A DNA stretch of 64,000 nt, from NCBI RefSeq assembly GCF_013705725.1, contig NZ_CP055481.1:2790001-2854000 (forward strand). Reading direction: 5' to 3'. Within the stretch, counting starts at the first letter, position 1. Each line of letters opens with the position of its first letter. The position numbers and the translations under genes are program-made. Positions 38,559 to 46,960 of this stretch are shown piece after piece. This DNA comes from Klebsiella sp. RHBSTW-00484 (lineage in GTDB: Bacteria; Pseudomonadota; Gammaproteobacteria; Enterobacterales; Enterobacteriaceae). Under the pieces are notes generated by a model. That model was not told the origin of the DNA. It ran no database searches and saw nothing but the letters and a program-made list of their open reading frames with translations.

Positions 38559-39382
38559 CGCATCAGTAACGTCAGCTCCCGGGCCGCTTTTTGCAGCTCG
38601 GGCAAAACTCTTTCCAGCATTTCACGCGTTGAAACCTGCCCGGCATGAACGCCGACGTTAAGCGCCGCCTGAATTTGCCCCTGCGGGTTAAACAGCGGCA
38701 CCGCCAGCGAGCGTAGCCCCATTTCCAGCTCCTGATCGTTAAGCGCGTAGCCTTGTTGATGAACGCGTTTAAGTTCAGCGCGCAGTTTCGCCACCGAGTC
38801 GACGGTTTGCGGGGTATAGCGAATCATCGTCACCCGGCCCAGCATATCGTTGAGCTTCTCTTCCGGTTGATGACTCAACAGCACCCGTCCCATCGAGGTC
38901 GCCCACGCGGGAAGGCGGCTACCGATATCCAAATCAATGGTCATAATTCGCGAACTGGAAGCGCGGGCAATATAGAGAATGTCGTCGCCATCAAGCGTCG
39001 CGATAGAGCAGGACTCATTAAGCATTTCGCTTAAATGCTTCAGTACCGGCTGCGCGGATCGCGCCAGCGGCGTGGAGGCAAGCCAGGCGTGTCCCAAAGC
39101 CAGAATCTTCGGGCGCAGCTGGAAATTTTTGCCATCCTCGGCGTAAACAAAACCTAATTTGCTCAGGGTATACAGGCAGCGACGCACCGCCGCACGCGGA
39201 ATACCGGTCTTCTGGCTGATTTGCGAGATGGACAGCAGTGGGCGCTGTGGGGTGAAGGCCTGAATCACTTCCAACCCGCGCGCCAACGAAGCCATAAAGT
39301 TCGGATCGCCCTTAAACGGATCGCTATCGCCCGTCAGTAAATCGTCTGGATGTTTCTCCATTTTCGTCTCCGTATTTGCCAT
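38555..39382 (-). CDS. pcaR: PcaR, IclR-family regulator of the beta-ketoadipate genes
   Basis: This 275-aa IclR-type protein has a winged helix-turn-helix (SISQISQKTGIPRAAVRRCLYTL, residues about 50-75) and an effector domain with RIMTIDLDIGSRLPAWATSMGRV. It closely resembles PcaR/PcaU/PobR regulators, which bind beta-ketoadipate or protocatechuate. It is divergent from pcaI, with three operator-like repeats between them. Confidence 0.9.
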   Translation of the reverse strand: MANTETKMEKHPDDLLTGDSDPFKGDPNFMASLARGLEVIQAFTPQRPLLSISQISQKTGIPRAAVRRCLYTLSKLGFVYAEDGKNFQLRPKILALGHAWLASTPLARSAQPVLKHLSEMLNESCSIATLDGDDILYIARASSSRIMTIDLDIGSRLPAWATSMGRVLLSHQPEEKLNDMLGRVTMIRYTPQTVDSVAKLRAELKRVHQQGYALNDQELEMGLRSLAVPLFNPQGQIQAALNVGVHAGQVSTREMLERVLPELQKAARELTLLMR

Positions 39383-39413
39383 CGATCACATTCTTTCGCT
39401 AAAGATATACGAT

Positions 39414-39428
39414 GTTCGATTATCGCAC
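39414..39428. promoter_or_regulatory. PcaR/PcaU-type operator repeat 1
   Basis: GTTCGATTATCGCAC differs by one base from the GTTCGATAATCGCAC motif known for PcaR/PcaU-type regulators. Confidence 0.75.
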
Positions 39429-39432
39429 CATA

Positions 39433-39447
39433 TTTCGATTATCGCCC
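39433..39447. promoter_or_regulatory. PcaR/PcaU-type operator repeat 2
   Basis: TTTCGATTATCGCCC is a direct copy of repeat 1, 19 bp on, i.e. just under two helical turns. Confidence 0.7.
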
Positions 39448-39497
39448 TTGACCAGCATCGTTAAGCGGGTCACATTTTGTGCGAACAACGAATAAAA

Positions 39498-39512
39498 GTG
39501 CGATTACCGCAC
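39498..39512. promoter_or_regulatory. PcaR/PcaU-type operator repeat 3, next to the pcaI ribosome site
   Basis: GTGCGATTACCGCAC, partly palindromic (GTGCG/CGCAC), lies 16 bp before the pcaI ATG. It is 65 bp downstream of repeat 2. Confidence 0.65.
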
Positions 39513-39528
39513 ATACAGGAGCGACCTG

Positions 39529-40215
39529 ATGATTGATAAAAGCGTGTCGACGCTAAGTGATGCCATCGCTGGGATCCACGACGGGGCGACCATTATGATT
39601 GGCGGTTTTGGCCCCGCCGGTCAGCCGACGTACCTGATAGATGCTCTAATAGAACAGGGGGCTCGTGATTTAACCATCATTAACAATAACGCGGGCAACG
39701 GCGAGGTGGGCCTGGCGGCGTTACTGAAAGCCGGGCGGGTGCGCAAGATGATTTGCTCGTTCCCACGCCAGGTGGACTCACAGATTTTTGATGATCTCTA
39801 TCGCCGCGGCAAAGTGGAGCTGGAGCTGGTACCGCAGGGAAATCTGGCGGCACGCATTCAGGCGGCAGGTGCCGGTCTCGGTGCGGTATTTACTCCTACG
39901 GGTTACGGTACGCCGTTGGCTGAGGGTAAAGAGACCCGCGAGATCGACGGCCGTCATTACGTTCTTGAATATCCCATCAAAGCAGATTTCGCGTTGATTA
40001 AAGCCCATCAGGGCGATCGCTGGGGCAACCTGGTTTATCGCAAAGCGGCGCGCAACTTCGGTCCGATTATGGCGACCGCCGCGCAAACCACCATTGTGGA
40101 AGTCTCACAACTGGTCGCCCTGGGGGACCTCGACCCGGAAAGCGTTATCACGCCGGGAATTTTCGTCCAGCGTGTTTATTCCCTGGAAAACCTGATTGCT
40201 GCCAAAAGCGCCTGA
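39529..40215 (+). CDS. pcaI: 3-oxoadipate CoA-transferase subunit A
   Basis: This 228-aa class I CoA-transferase alpha subunit has IMIGGFGPAGQPTYL and the NNAGNGEVGLAALL segment. With PcaJ it moves CoA from succinyl-CoA to beta-ketoadipate. It is the first gene of pcaIJFBDC, with AGGAGCGACCTG before the ATG. The pcaJ gene starts 10 bp after its stop. Confidence 0.93.
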   Translation: MIDKSVSTLSDAIAGIHDGATIMIGGFGPAGQPTYLIDALIEQGARDLTIINNNAGNGEVGLAALLKAGRVRKMICSFPRQVDSQIFDDLYRRGKVELELVPQGNLAARIQAAGAGLGAVFTPTGYGTPLAEGKETREIDGRHYVLEYPIKADFALIKAHQGDRWGNLVYRKAARNFGPIMATAAQTTIVEVSQLVALGDLDPESVITPGIFVQRVYSLENLIAAKSA

Positions 40216-40225
40216 GGAACCCATT

Positions 40226-40882
40226 ATGCAAAAACTGACTCGCGATGAGATGGCCCAGCGCGTGGCTCGCGATATTCCTGAAGGTGCTTATGTCAATCTG
40301 GGCATCGGCCTGCCGACCCGTATCGCCAACTATCTTCCGGCGGATAAAGAAGTGTTCCTGCACAGCGAAAACGGCCTGCTCGGGATGGGGCCGAAACCGC
40401 AGCCGGGGGAAGAGGACCCGGAGTTGATTAACGCCGGGAAAGAGTATGTGACTCTGCTTCAGGGGGGCTGCTATTTCCACCATGGTGACTCCTTCGCCAT
40501 GATGCGCGGAGGCCATCTGGATATCTGCGTCCTTGGAGCCTATCAGGTCTCCGCCCGCGGCGATCTGGCTAACTGGAGCACCGGGGCGCCCGATGCCATC
40601 CCCGCCGTCGGTGGCGCGATGGATCTGGCTATCGGCGCGCGTCAGGTGTTCGTGATGATGGATCACCTGACTCGCGATGGCGAATGCAAACTTGTCGAAC
40701 GCTGTACCTATCCGCTGACCGGCGTTGGCTGCGTCAGCCGCATCTATACCGATCTGGCGGTGATCGATATCAGTGAGAACGGCCCAGTGGTGCGGGAAAT
40801 CTTTAACGGCCTCTCTTTTGAAGAACTGCAGCGCATCACTCCGGTGACGCTGACTTTCGAGCAACTGGCGGAAAGCGCGTAA
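40226..40882 (+). CDS. pcaJ: 3-oxoadipate CoA-transferase subunit B
   Basis: This 218-aa CoA-transferase beta subunit has the catalytic Glu in HSENGLLGMGP, and GGHLDICVLGAYQVSARGDLANW. It starts at MQKLTRDEMAQRVARDI after GAGGAACCCATT. An upstream in-frame codon would overlap pcaI and lacks conserved sequence. It forms the heterodimeric transferase with PcaI. Confidence 0.93.
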   Translation: MQKLTRDEMAQRVARDIPEGAYVNLGIGLPTRIANYLPADKEVFLHSENGLLGMGPKPQPGEEDPELINAGKEYVTLLQGGCYFHHGDSFAMMRGGHLDICVLGAYQVSARGDLANWSTGAPDAIPAVGGAMDLAIGARQVFVMMDHLTRDGECKLVERCTYPLTGVGCVSRIYTDLAVIDISENGPVVREIFNGLSFEELQRITPVTLTFEQLAESA

Positions 40883-40889
40883 GGAACCT

Positions 40890-42095
40890 ATGATGAATCA
40901 GGCATTTATCTGCGATGCGGTGCGTACGCCGTTCGGTCGTTTTGGCGGTACGCTGGCGACAATGCGCGCTGACGATCTGGCGGCGCTGCCGCTAAAAGCG
41001 CTGCTGGAACGTAACCCAGGCCTTGACCCAGCGCGTATTGATGATGTGATTTACGGCTGCGCCAACCAGGCCGGGGAAGATAACCGCAACGTTGCCCGCA
41101 TGGCGCTGCTGCTGGCCGGGCTGCCGGAAAGCGTGCCGGGCAGTACCGTTAATCGCTTGTGTGGTTCCAGCCTTGATGCGATCGGCATCGCAGCGCGCGC
41201 GATTAAAAGCGGCGAAACTCAACTGATGATTGCCGGTGGTGTCGAAAGCATGTCGCGGGCACCGTTTGTGATGGGCAAGGCGGAAAGCGCCTTTAGCCGA
41301 ACGATGCAGATGGAAGACACCACTATCGGCTGGCGCTTTATCAACTTGCAGATGAAAGCGCTGTATGGCGTTGATTCAATGCCGGAAACTGCCGAAAACG
41401 TGGCGGGCGATTTTGCCGTTTCGCGTGTAGATCAGGATGCGTTTGCGCTGCGTAGCCAGCTGCGCACTGCGGCTGCGCAAGCGGCTGGGCGCTTTGCCGA
41501 TGAGCTGATCGCCGTTTCGGTCCCGCAGCGAAAGGGTGAAGCGCTGCTATTTACCCAGGATGAACACCCGCGCAGCACTAGCGCAGAGGCGCTGGCGAAA
41601 CTACGCGGGGTCGTGCGTGCTGACGGCACGGTCACGGCGGGTAACGCCTCTGGGGTTAACGACGGTGCCTGCGCGTTATTGCTCGCCAGCGAGCAGGCGC
41701 TTACGGCAAATGATTTACAGCCGCTGGCCCGTGTGGTCGGCGTGGCGACGGCGGGGGTTGCGCCGCGGATTATGGGGTTTGGCCCGGCACCGGCGGTGCG
41801 CAAGGTTCTGGCGCAAACCGGCCTGACCCTTGGGCAAATGGACGTCATTGAGCTGAATGAAGCCTTCGCCGCCCAGGCGCTGGCGGTGACGCGCGATCTG
41901 GGGTTGCCTGACGATGCCGCGTACGTAAACCCTAACGGCGGCGCGATTGCGCTGGGCCATCCGCTGGGGGCTTCAGGTGGGCGTCTGGCGATGACTGCGG
42001 CGTATCAGCTGCGGCGAACAGGCGGACGCTATGCGCTGTGCACCATGTGTATCGGCGTCGGTCAGGGGATCGCGCTGATTATTGAACGCGTTTAA
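40890..42095 (+). CDS. pcaF: 3-oxoadipyl-CoA thiolase
   Basis: This 401-aa thiolase cleaves 3-oxoadipyl-CoA into acetyl-CoA and succinyl-CoA. Active-site motifs are VNRLCGSSLDAIG (nucleophile Cys), NPNGGAIALGHPLGASGGR (His) and CTMCIGVGQG (second Cys). The start may be MMNQAF or one codon later. It belongs to the 3-oxoadipyl-CoA clade by its operon position, though paaJ is a close paralogue. Confidence 0.93.
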   Translation: MMNQAFICDAVRTPFGRFGGTLATMRADDLAALPLKALLERNPGLDPARIDDVIYGCANQAGEDNRNVARMALLLAGLPESVPGSTVNRLCGSSLDAIGIAARAIKSGETQLMIAGGVESMSRAPFVMGKAESAFSRTMQMEDTTIGWRFINLQMKALYGVDSMPETAENVAGDFAVSRVDQDAFALRSQLRTAAAQAAGRFADELIAVSVPQRKGEALLFTQDEHPRSTSAEALAKLRGVVRADGTVTAGNASGVNDGACALLLASEQALTANDLQPLARVVGVATAGVAPRIMGFGPAPAVRKVLAQTGLTLGQMDVIELNEAFAAQALAVTRDLGLPDDAAYVNPNGGAIALGHPLGASGGRLAMTAAYQLRRTGGRYALCTMCIGVGQGIALIIERV

Positions 42096-42104
42096 GGAGC
42101 CAGA

Positions 42105-43457
42105 ATGAGTTTGTTGACCCCGATGATGCGCACCAGTCCGCTGACCGCCTGGTTCAGCGATGCGCAGCGGGTGCAGGGTATGCTGGATTTTGAAGCCGCG
42201 CTGGCCCACGCTCAGGCCGAGTGCGGGCTGGTGCCGCAGGCGGCGCTTAACCCGATTATCGAATCATGCCAGCATCAGCAAATTGACTTTGCGGCTTTGG
42301 GACAGGCCGCCGCCAGCGCGGGCAACCTCGCCATCCCGCTGGTAAAACAGCTCACCGCGCGGGTAAAAGCTCAGGACGAATCGGCTGCGCGCTATGTCCA
42401 TTGGGGAGCAACCAGTCAGGACGCAATTGATACCGGCTTGATCCTGCAACTGCGCGGCGCGCTGGCGGAAACGGACGCGCTCTTACAACGCCTGCTCGAT
42501 GCGCTGGCCAGCCAGGCCGAGCGACATCAGCATACGGTGATGCCCGGGCGTACCTGGATGCAGCATGCGCTGCCGGTGACCTTTGGCCTGAAGCTAGCGG
42601 GAACGCTCGACGCGCTGCTGCGCTGGCAGATACGTCTGCGTGAAATGCGATCAAGGATGCTGGTGCTGCAATTTGGCGGTGCCGCCGGCACGCTTGACTC
42701 GCTCAAAGCGCAAGCGCCACAGGTTGCCGCTGCGCTGGCAAAAACGCTCGACCTGAACCTTCCCGATACCCCATGGCACAGCCAGCGCGATCGTCTGTTA
42801 GAAGTGGGGGCGTGGTACGCGGGTGTTTGCGGCACTCTTGGTAAATTCGCCAATGATTTTTCCCTGCTGATGCAAACCGAAGTTGCCGAAGTCTCTGAAC
42901 CGGTCGCCGAAGGTCGCGGCGGTTCATCGACCATGCCGCACAAACGTAATCCCATCTCCTGCGCGGCTATCTTGACAGCCGCTCAACGCACGCCCGGACT
43001 GGTGGCAACGCTGTATGCCGGACAGATTCAGCAGCATGAGCGCGCGCTGGGCGGATGGCAGGCGGAGTGGGAAACGCTGCCGGATCTGATCACCCTCGTC
43101 GGCGGCGCGATGGCGCAAAGCGAAACACTGGTGCGTGAAATGCAGGTGTTTGCGCATAAGATGCGCGCCAACCTTGATATCACCCATGGCCTGATTATGG
43201 CGGAAGCGGTCACCCTGGCGCTGGCGGAGTTTATCGGTAAAGCCGAGGCCCATCATCGGGTTGAGGCCTTGTGTCGTCAGGCGATGGATGAATCTCGTTC
43301 GCTGCTGAGCGTGCTGGATAACGATCCCTTGGTCGGTGAGCATCTTTCCACCAGCCGTTTAACCCAACTGCTGGACCCGGCAACGGCGACCGGCAGCGCT
43401 GAACTCTTCGTGCGTCAGGTGATGGCGCGCTATAAGGAGCAACGTAATGAAGGTTGA
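42105..43457 (+). CDS. pcaB: 3-carboxy-cis,cis-muconate cycloisomerase
   Basis: This 450-aa member of the fumarase/aspartase superfamily has the signature GGSSTMPHKRNPISCA and VHWGATSQDAIDTGL. It closes 3-carboxymuconate to gamma-carboxymuconolactone. Its last 11 bp overlap the pcaD start, so translation is coupled. Confidence 0.92.
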   Translation: MSLLTPMMRTSPLTAWFSDAQRVQGMLDFEAALAHAQAECGLVPQAALNPIIESCQHQQIDFAALGQAAASAGNLAIPLVKQLTARVKAQDESAARYVHWGATSQDAIDTGLILQLRGALAETDALLQRLLDALASQAERHQHTVMPGRTWMQHALPVTFGLKLAGTLDALLRWQIRLREMRSRMLVLQFGGAAGTLDSLKAQAPQVAAALAKTLDLNLPDTPWHSQRDRLLEVGAWYAGVCGTLGKFANDFSLLMQTEVAEVSEPVAEGRGGSSTMPHKRNPISCAAILTAAQRTPGLVATLYAGQIQQHERALGGWQAEWETLPDLITLVGGAMAQSETLVREMQVFAHKMRANLDITHGLIMAEAVTLALAEFIGKAEAHHRVEALCRQAMDESRSLLSVLDNDPLVGEHLSTSRLTQLLDPATATGSAELFVRQVMARYKEQRNEG

Positions 43458-44214
43458 TTATCAGATTGACGGGCCGGACGGTGCGCCGGTCATCGTACTC
43501 TCCAATTCGCTGGGGACCACCCGGGCGATGTGGCAGCCGCAGCTCGCGGCGCTAACTCAGCATTTTCGCGTCCTGCGCTACGATACTCATGGTCATGGTA
43601 AAACCGGCAAAAGCGGAAAGGTAACGCTGGCGCAGCTTGGCGAAGATGTGATTGCGCTGCTCGATCATCTTAATATTGATAAAGCCTGGTTTTGCGGTAT
43701 TTCAATGGGTGGGCTGACCGGACTGTGGCTGGGGCGTTTTGCGCCTGAACGCTTTTATGGCCTGGTCGTCGCCAATACCGCAGCACGAATTGGCGATCAG
43801 TCGGGCTGGCTGTCGCGTGCCCGCGCGGTTCGTCAGGAGGGCATGGACGTTGTGGCTGCCGGATCGGCGGATCGCTGGTTTACCCACGAATTTCGCCAGA
43901 AGACGCCGGAAGTGGTGGAAGCGCTGTGCCATCAACTGACCCATAGCAATGCAGAAGGTTATGCGGACTGCTGCGAGGCGCTGGCGGCGGCCGGCCTTCG
44001 CGCTGAAGTGGCGCAAATTCCGCTACCCGTTTTGATTATTGCCGGGGAAAGTGACCCTGTCACCACGGTGACGGACGCCAACTTCCTGCATCAGCAGATC
44101 CCCGCCTCACAGGTGGTAGTACTGGCAGCTTCTCATTTATCGAATATCGAAGCACCGAAGGCGTTCAGCGCCGCGTTGCTGGGCTTTTTCCAGGGAGAAC
44201 AGCATGGAAGATAA
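43447..44214 (+). CDS. pcaD: 3-oxoadipate enol-lactone hydrolase
   Basis: This 255-aa alpha/beta hydrolase has nucleophile Ser in WFCGISMGGLTG, acid in AGESDPVTTV and His in SHLSNIEAP. It opens the enol-lactone to beta-ketoadipate. It overlaps pcaB and pcaC by 11 bp each. In some bacteria pcaD and pcaC are fused; here they are separate. Confidence 0.92.
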   Translation: MKVDYQIDGPDGAPVIVLSNSLGTTRAMWQPQLAALTQHFRVLRYDTHGHGKTGKSGKVTLAQLGEDVIALLDHLNIDKAWFCGISMGGLTGLWLGRFAPERFYGLVVANTAARIGDQSGWLSRARAVRQEGMDVVAAGSADRWFTHEFRQKTPEVVEALCHQLTHSNAEGYADCCEALAAAGLRAEVAQIPLPVLIIAGESDPVTTVTDANFLHQQIPASQVVVLAASHLSNIEAPKAFSAALLGFFQGEQHGR

Positions 44215-44593
44215 ACAGCGCTATCAGCAGGGAATGGCGGTGCGCCGCAAGGTGCTTGGCGATACCCATGTTGATAAAACCCTGCAAAAACTGACGCCGC
44301 TCAATGAGGAGTTTCAGGATTTTATCACCCGCTACGCCTGGGGTGAGACCTGGACCCGTCCGGGCCTCGATCACCATACCCGCAGCATGATTACCATCGC
44401 GATGCTGATTGCCCTGAACCGCGAAGCTGAGCTGAAAATGCATCTGCGCGCGGCGTTTAATAATGGCGTCACCCGCGATGAGTTAAAAGAGCTGATTATG
44501 CACTCCGCGCTCTACTGCGGCCTGCCCGCAGCTAACGCCACGATGCATCTGGCGCAGCAGGTTTTTGATGAGGTGGATAGCGAGCATAGGTAG
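44204..44593 (+). CDS. pcaC: 4-carboxymuconolactone decarboxylase
   Basis: This 129-aa CMD-family protein has LITRYAWGETWTRPGLDHHT, then ELKMHLRAAFNNGVTRDELKE and AALYCGLPAAN-type active-site sequence (SALYCGLPAANATMHLA). It removes CO2 from gamma-carboxymuconolactone. It is the last gene of the operon. The ring-cleaving pcaGH dioxygenase is not in this window. Confidence 0.92.
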   Translation: MEDKQRYQQGMAVRRKVLGDTHVDKTLQKLTPLNEEFQDFITRYAWGETWTRPGLDHHTRSMITIAMLIALNREAELKMHLRAAFNNGVTRDELKELIMHSALYCGLPAANATMHLAQQVFDEVDSEHR

Positions 44594-44602
44594 TTTCCGA
44601 TT

Positions 44603-44636
44603 CGCTGGCTGCAAGCGTTAAGCATCGCAGCCAGCG
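44603..44636. terminator. Long hairpin past pcaC
   Basis: CGCTGGCTGC and GCAGCCAGCG form a perfect 10-bp stem with a 14-nt loop; there is no U run. It is a transcript-end stem between the convergent pcaC and GH19 genes, and marks the edge of the AT-rich island. Confidence 0.55.
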
Positions 44637-44652
44637 TCGGACGGCAATTTGG

Positions 44653-45384
44653 TTAAAGGTACTTGTGCGTTAAATTAGCAATATCATGCTGATGGTCGGT
44701 GCCATTAATGCAGTGTCTGGCGCCAATAAAATCGACGTGATTATGATTGATATACTCGGTAAGTTTAAATCCGGTAAAAGCCCCGACTTTAAAACCATGA
44801 ACTAATATGAATAATGACGTATTGGGCTCGAGGGCGAGATCTGGGTTTTCAGAAAGATTCAGATCGAGGATTTTTGCATACATTTCATAATTATTTTTCC
44901 ATGTTAGTTGTACGTAGCCCCGGCCGTAGTAGGGATAATATTTAAGATTTTTCTTGCACCAGCTCTCATCAAGCCAGAAAGCCTCCCGAACCGGTTTGAA
45001 TGTTTTTGCCGTTTCCCATTCTACCGTTGCTAAAACATAGGCCATTTGGCTATTAAGCGATAGCCCCATGGCATTACACATCATTTTTATGGCATTAATC
45101 GTACTGTCTTTATCATCCAGCTCATATTTGATGGGCCATACTGCGTTAACTTTTTCTTGAAGACTGTGAACTGAGATAGGGCCAATAAGGTCGGGATTGC
45201 CTTCAATAACGTCTTTCTTGAAATTAGCCCAGGCAGTTTTGGTTTTAGGTCCAATCATCCCGTCGATGTCCCCGACGGGATAACCTATAATAGATAAACA
45301 TCGCTGAATGCTTTTTATTTGAGCATTATCAAGTGCATATAACGGTGTCGGGGAGGTAATTGAATCCAGATTCTCAAATGACAT
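44653..45384 (-). CDS. PG-binding + GH19-type muramidase (putative antibacterial effector)
   Basis: This 243-aa protein lacks a signal peptide. Residues about 18-58 form a PG_binding_1-type domain (DNAQIKSIQRCLSIIGYPVG, IDGMIGPKTKTAWANFKKD). Residues about 110-243 look like a GH19 chitinase/lysozyme fold: Glu in VEWETAKTFKPVREAF (E122/E124/E134), YYGRGYVQLTWKNNYEMYA, and ARHCINGTDHQHDIA. A peptidoglycan hydrolase without its own export signal, encoded beside a secreted small protein, suggests a type VI secretion effector; no secretion genes are nearby, so this would be an orphan. A phage endolysin remnant is the alternative. AGAGGAA precedes the ATG. Codon use and base composition are more AT-rich than in the flanking pca genes. 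Confidence 0.75.
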   Translation of the reverse strand: MSFENLDSITSPTPLYALDNAQIKSIQRCLSIIGYPVGDIDGMIGPKTKTAWANFKKDVIEGNPDLIGPISVHSLQEKVNAVWPIKYELDDKDSTINAIKMMCNAMGLSLNSQMAYVLATVEWETAKTFKPVREAFWLDESWCKKNLKYYPYYGRGYVQLTWKNNYEMYAKILDLNLSENPDLALEPNTSLFILVHGFKVGAFTGFKLTEYINHNHVDFIGARHCINGTDHQHDIANLTHKYL

Positions 45385-45423
45385 TATTTATTCCTCTAGT
45401 TTGAGGGCAGTGGATGCGATCAA

Positions 45424-45789
45424 TTACTGCGAACAGAACACTGGCATAGCGAAACCACCCCCTTTTATAAACCCAGGGGGTTCATTGGGGTCGATAACCA
45501 ATAAAAAATTGTCCTTTTTATTTTTATCATGTGACCACACTAGATTATATCCTGTGTAAATAAGATAGCGACCCTGTTTAGTGAGCGTTGATTTGCCTTG
45601 CCAGCATCCGGTATAGGCGCAGACGGACATATTTTTATTATCAACGCTTATGGATGCAGGGGTGAAAGATGTCGGTGAGGAACAGCTATTTTTATCGCAC
45701 TGGACTTCAATGCTTTTATTTGTACAGTTCCAGCTCGATGAAAATACAGTGAAAGGTAACAGGGAAAAAATTAGCAATAAGTATCGCAT
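45424..45789 (-). CDS. Small secreted six-cysteine protein (putative immunity protein)
   Basis: This 121-aa protein has a clear signal peptide (MRYLLLIFSLLPFTVFSSS). The mature part carries Cys at 22, 31, 36, 57, 62 and 119, enough for three disulfides in the periplasm. No family was recognised. It lies 39 bp upstream of the muramidase gene on the same strand, so the two are probably co-transcribed. A periplasmic partner is what a peptidoglycan-attacking effector needs for self-protection. It could also be an unrelated lysozyme inhibitor. Confidence 0.65.
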   Translation of the reverse strand: MRYLLLIFSLLPFTVFSSSWNCTNKSIEVQCDKNSCSSPTSFTPASISVDNKNMSVCAYTGCWQGKSTLTKQGRYLIYTGYNLVWSHDKNKKDNFLLVIDPNEPPGFIKGGGFAMPVFCSQ

Positions 45790-45851
45790 AATGGTTTCTC
45801 TCTAGATTTGCCATGGAGTAGTCAATCTATATTGCCACCAGTTTATATAAC

Positions 45852-45984
45852 TATACCCTAAATAATTTGACTTGCAGGACAAAACGGTTAACCGTTTTGA
45901 ACTGAGCTTGCGCTGGCTCCTTAAGAGGTGAGACCACTGGCGGACGTAGCCAACGCGTCTATAGCTTGAGGTATGACGGGTATA
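45852..45984. repeat. ERIC-type repeat 4, upstream of the effector-immunity-like pair
   Basis: TATACCCTAAATAATTTGAC opens it and GCTTGAGGTATGACGGGTAT closes it; the inner part (CGGACGTAGCCAACGCG) is diverged, with a perfect AAAACGGTTAACCGTTTT palindrome near 45876-45893. It lies 63 bp upstream of the small secreted protein gene. Confidence 0.78.
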
Positions 45985-46132
45985 TACAACACGATCTGCT
46001 GGCATTACTGATTACACTGTAGTTGGTTTTCATCAGGCTTGAGCAAGATTATTTTAAGACAATAGCCGGTTTTTTTATTCAATAATGAACTAAAACGATG
46101 CCGGGTATTAATCATTGAAGAGGGACGAAAGA

Positions 46133-46192
46133 ATGATAAAAATAGTAGACCCGACAGGTGATAAATACGCTAATAATAAGCAGTGGAATTAA
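46133..46192 (+). CDS. Tiny reading frame, possible gene remnant
   Basis: MIKIVDPTGDKYANNKQWN then stop (19 aa), preceded by GAGGGACGAAAGA. It lies in the otherwise gene-free AT-rich stretch 45985-46240. It may be a truncated N-terminus of a lost gene, a leader peptide or chance. Confidence 0.25.
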   Translation: MIKIVDPTGDKYANNKQWN

Positions 46193-46240
46193 ATTCCCGA
46201 CGGTTTTTCCGCCGGTGGTTGTCTTTGATCGGTATAAGCC

Positions 46241-46960
46241 TTACTGACAGTATTGCTTAAGCAGGTCGTACTGCTCAGCGATCAGATGATAGCGATACAC
46301 CGGACGCCCGGTGGCGCCATAGTGAATGCTGGTATACAGAATGTTAATCTGCGCCAGCCAAATCAGATACTTACGGCAAGATACTCGAGAAATACTTACC
46401 GCTGCCGCCAGTTCGTCGGTGGAAAACTCAATGTCCGGGTGCGCATCAATCCACTGGCAAAGGGTGCGCAGCGTCTGGGAGGTTAAGCCTTTTGGCAGCT
46501 TACGCGCATCGGTAGCTTCCGGCGCGCTGCCGTGCAGCAGCCGATCGACATCTGCTTGTTCGTACCAGGGTTGGCCGGTCATCAGCTTGCGCTTTTCGCG
46601 CCAGGCGGTAAGCGCCTCTTCAAAACGGGGGAACTGGAAGGGTTTGATCAGATAGTCGACTACGCCATAGTGCATAGACGTCTGCACCGTTGTGGCGTCG
46701 GCGGCGGAAGTAATCATAATCACATCGATGGCCCGGCCCGAGGCGCGAATGGTGGGCAGCAGATCCAGGCCGCTATCCTGCTGCATATACACATCCAGCA
46801 GGACCAGGTCTATCTCCAGATCCTTATCGTCAATCATCTCCCTGGCTTTACTCAGCGTTGACGCCGTGCCGCTGCAACGAAAGCCGCTGACGCGCGCTAC
46901 GTACAGGCGATTCAGTTCGGCTACCATGGCATCATCGTCAACAATTAATACATTTATCAC
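46241..46960 (-). CDS. CitB/DcuR-family response regulator
   Basis: This 239-aa protein has a receiver domain (acidic D8-D10, phospho-acceptor D56 in LVLLDVYM, Lys in LIKPFQFPRF) and a C-terminal helix-turn-helix (FSTDELAAAVSISRVSCRKYLIWL) typical of CitB/DpiA/DcuR. Its start overlaps the 3' end of the sensor gene by 4 bp. The partner and neighbouring mqo suggest control of di- or tricarboxylate use; the target genes are not shown by sequence. Confidence 0.88.
   Translation of the reverse strand: MINVLIVDDDAMVAELNRLYVARVSGFRCSGTASTLSKAREMIDDKDLEIDLVLLDVYMQQDSGLDLLPTIRASGRAIDVIMITSAADATTVQTSMHYGVVDYLIKPFQFPRFEEALTAWREKRKLMTGQPWYEQADVDRLLHGSAPEATDARKLPKGLTSQTLRTLCQWIDAHPDIEFSTDELAAAVSISRVSCRKYLIWLAQINILYTSIHYGATGRPVYRYHLIAEQYDLLKQYCQ

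Noticed and set aside
40890..42095. Phenylacetate thiolase PaaJ instead of PcaF
   Set aside because: The sequences are close, but the gene lies inside pcaIJ-BDC and no paa genes are present.
44653..45789. Prophage lysis cassette
   Set aside because: No holin, spanin or structural phage genes adjacent; the upstream partner is an exported cysteine-rich protein rather than a holin. Kept only as an alternative reading.
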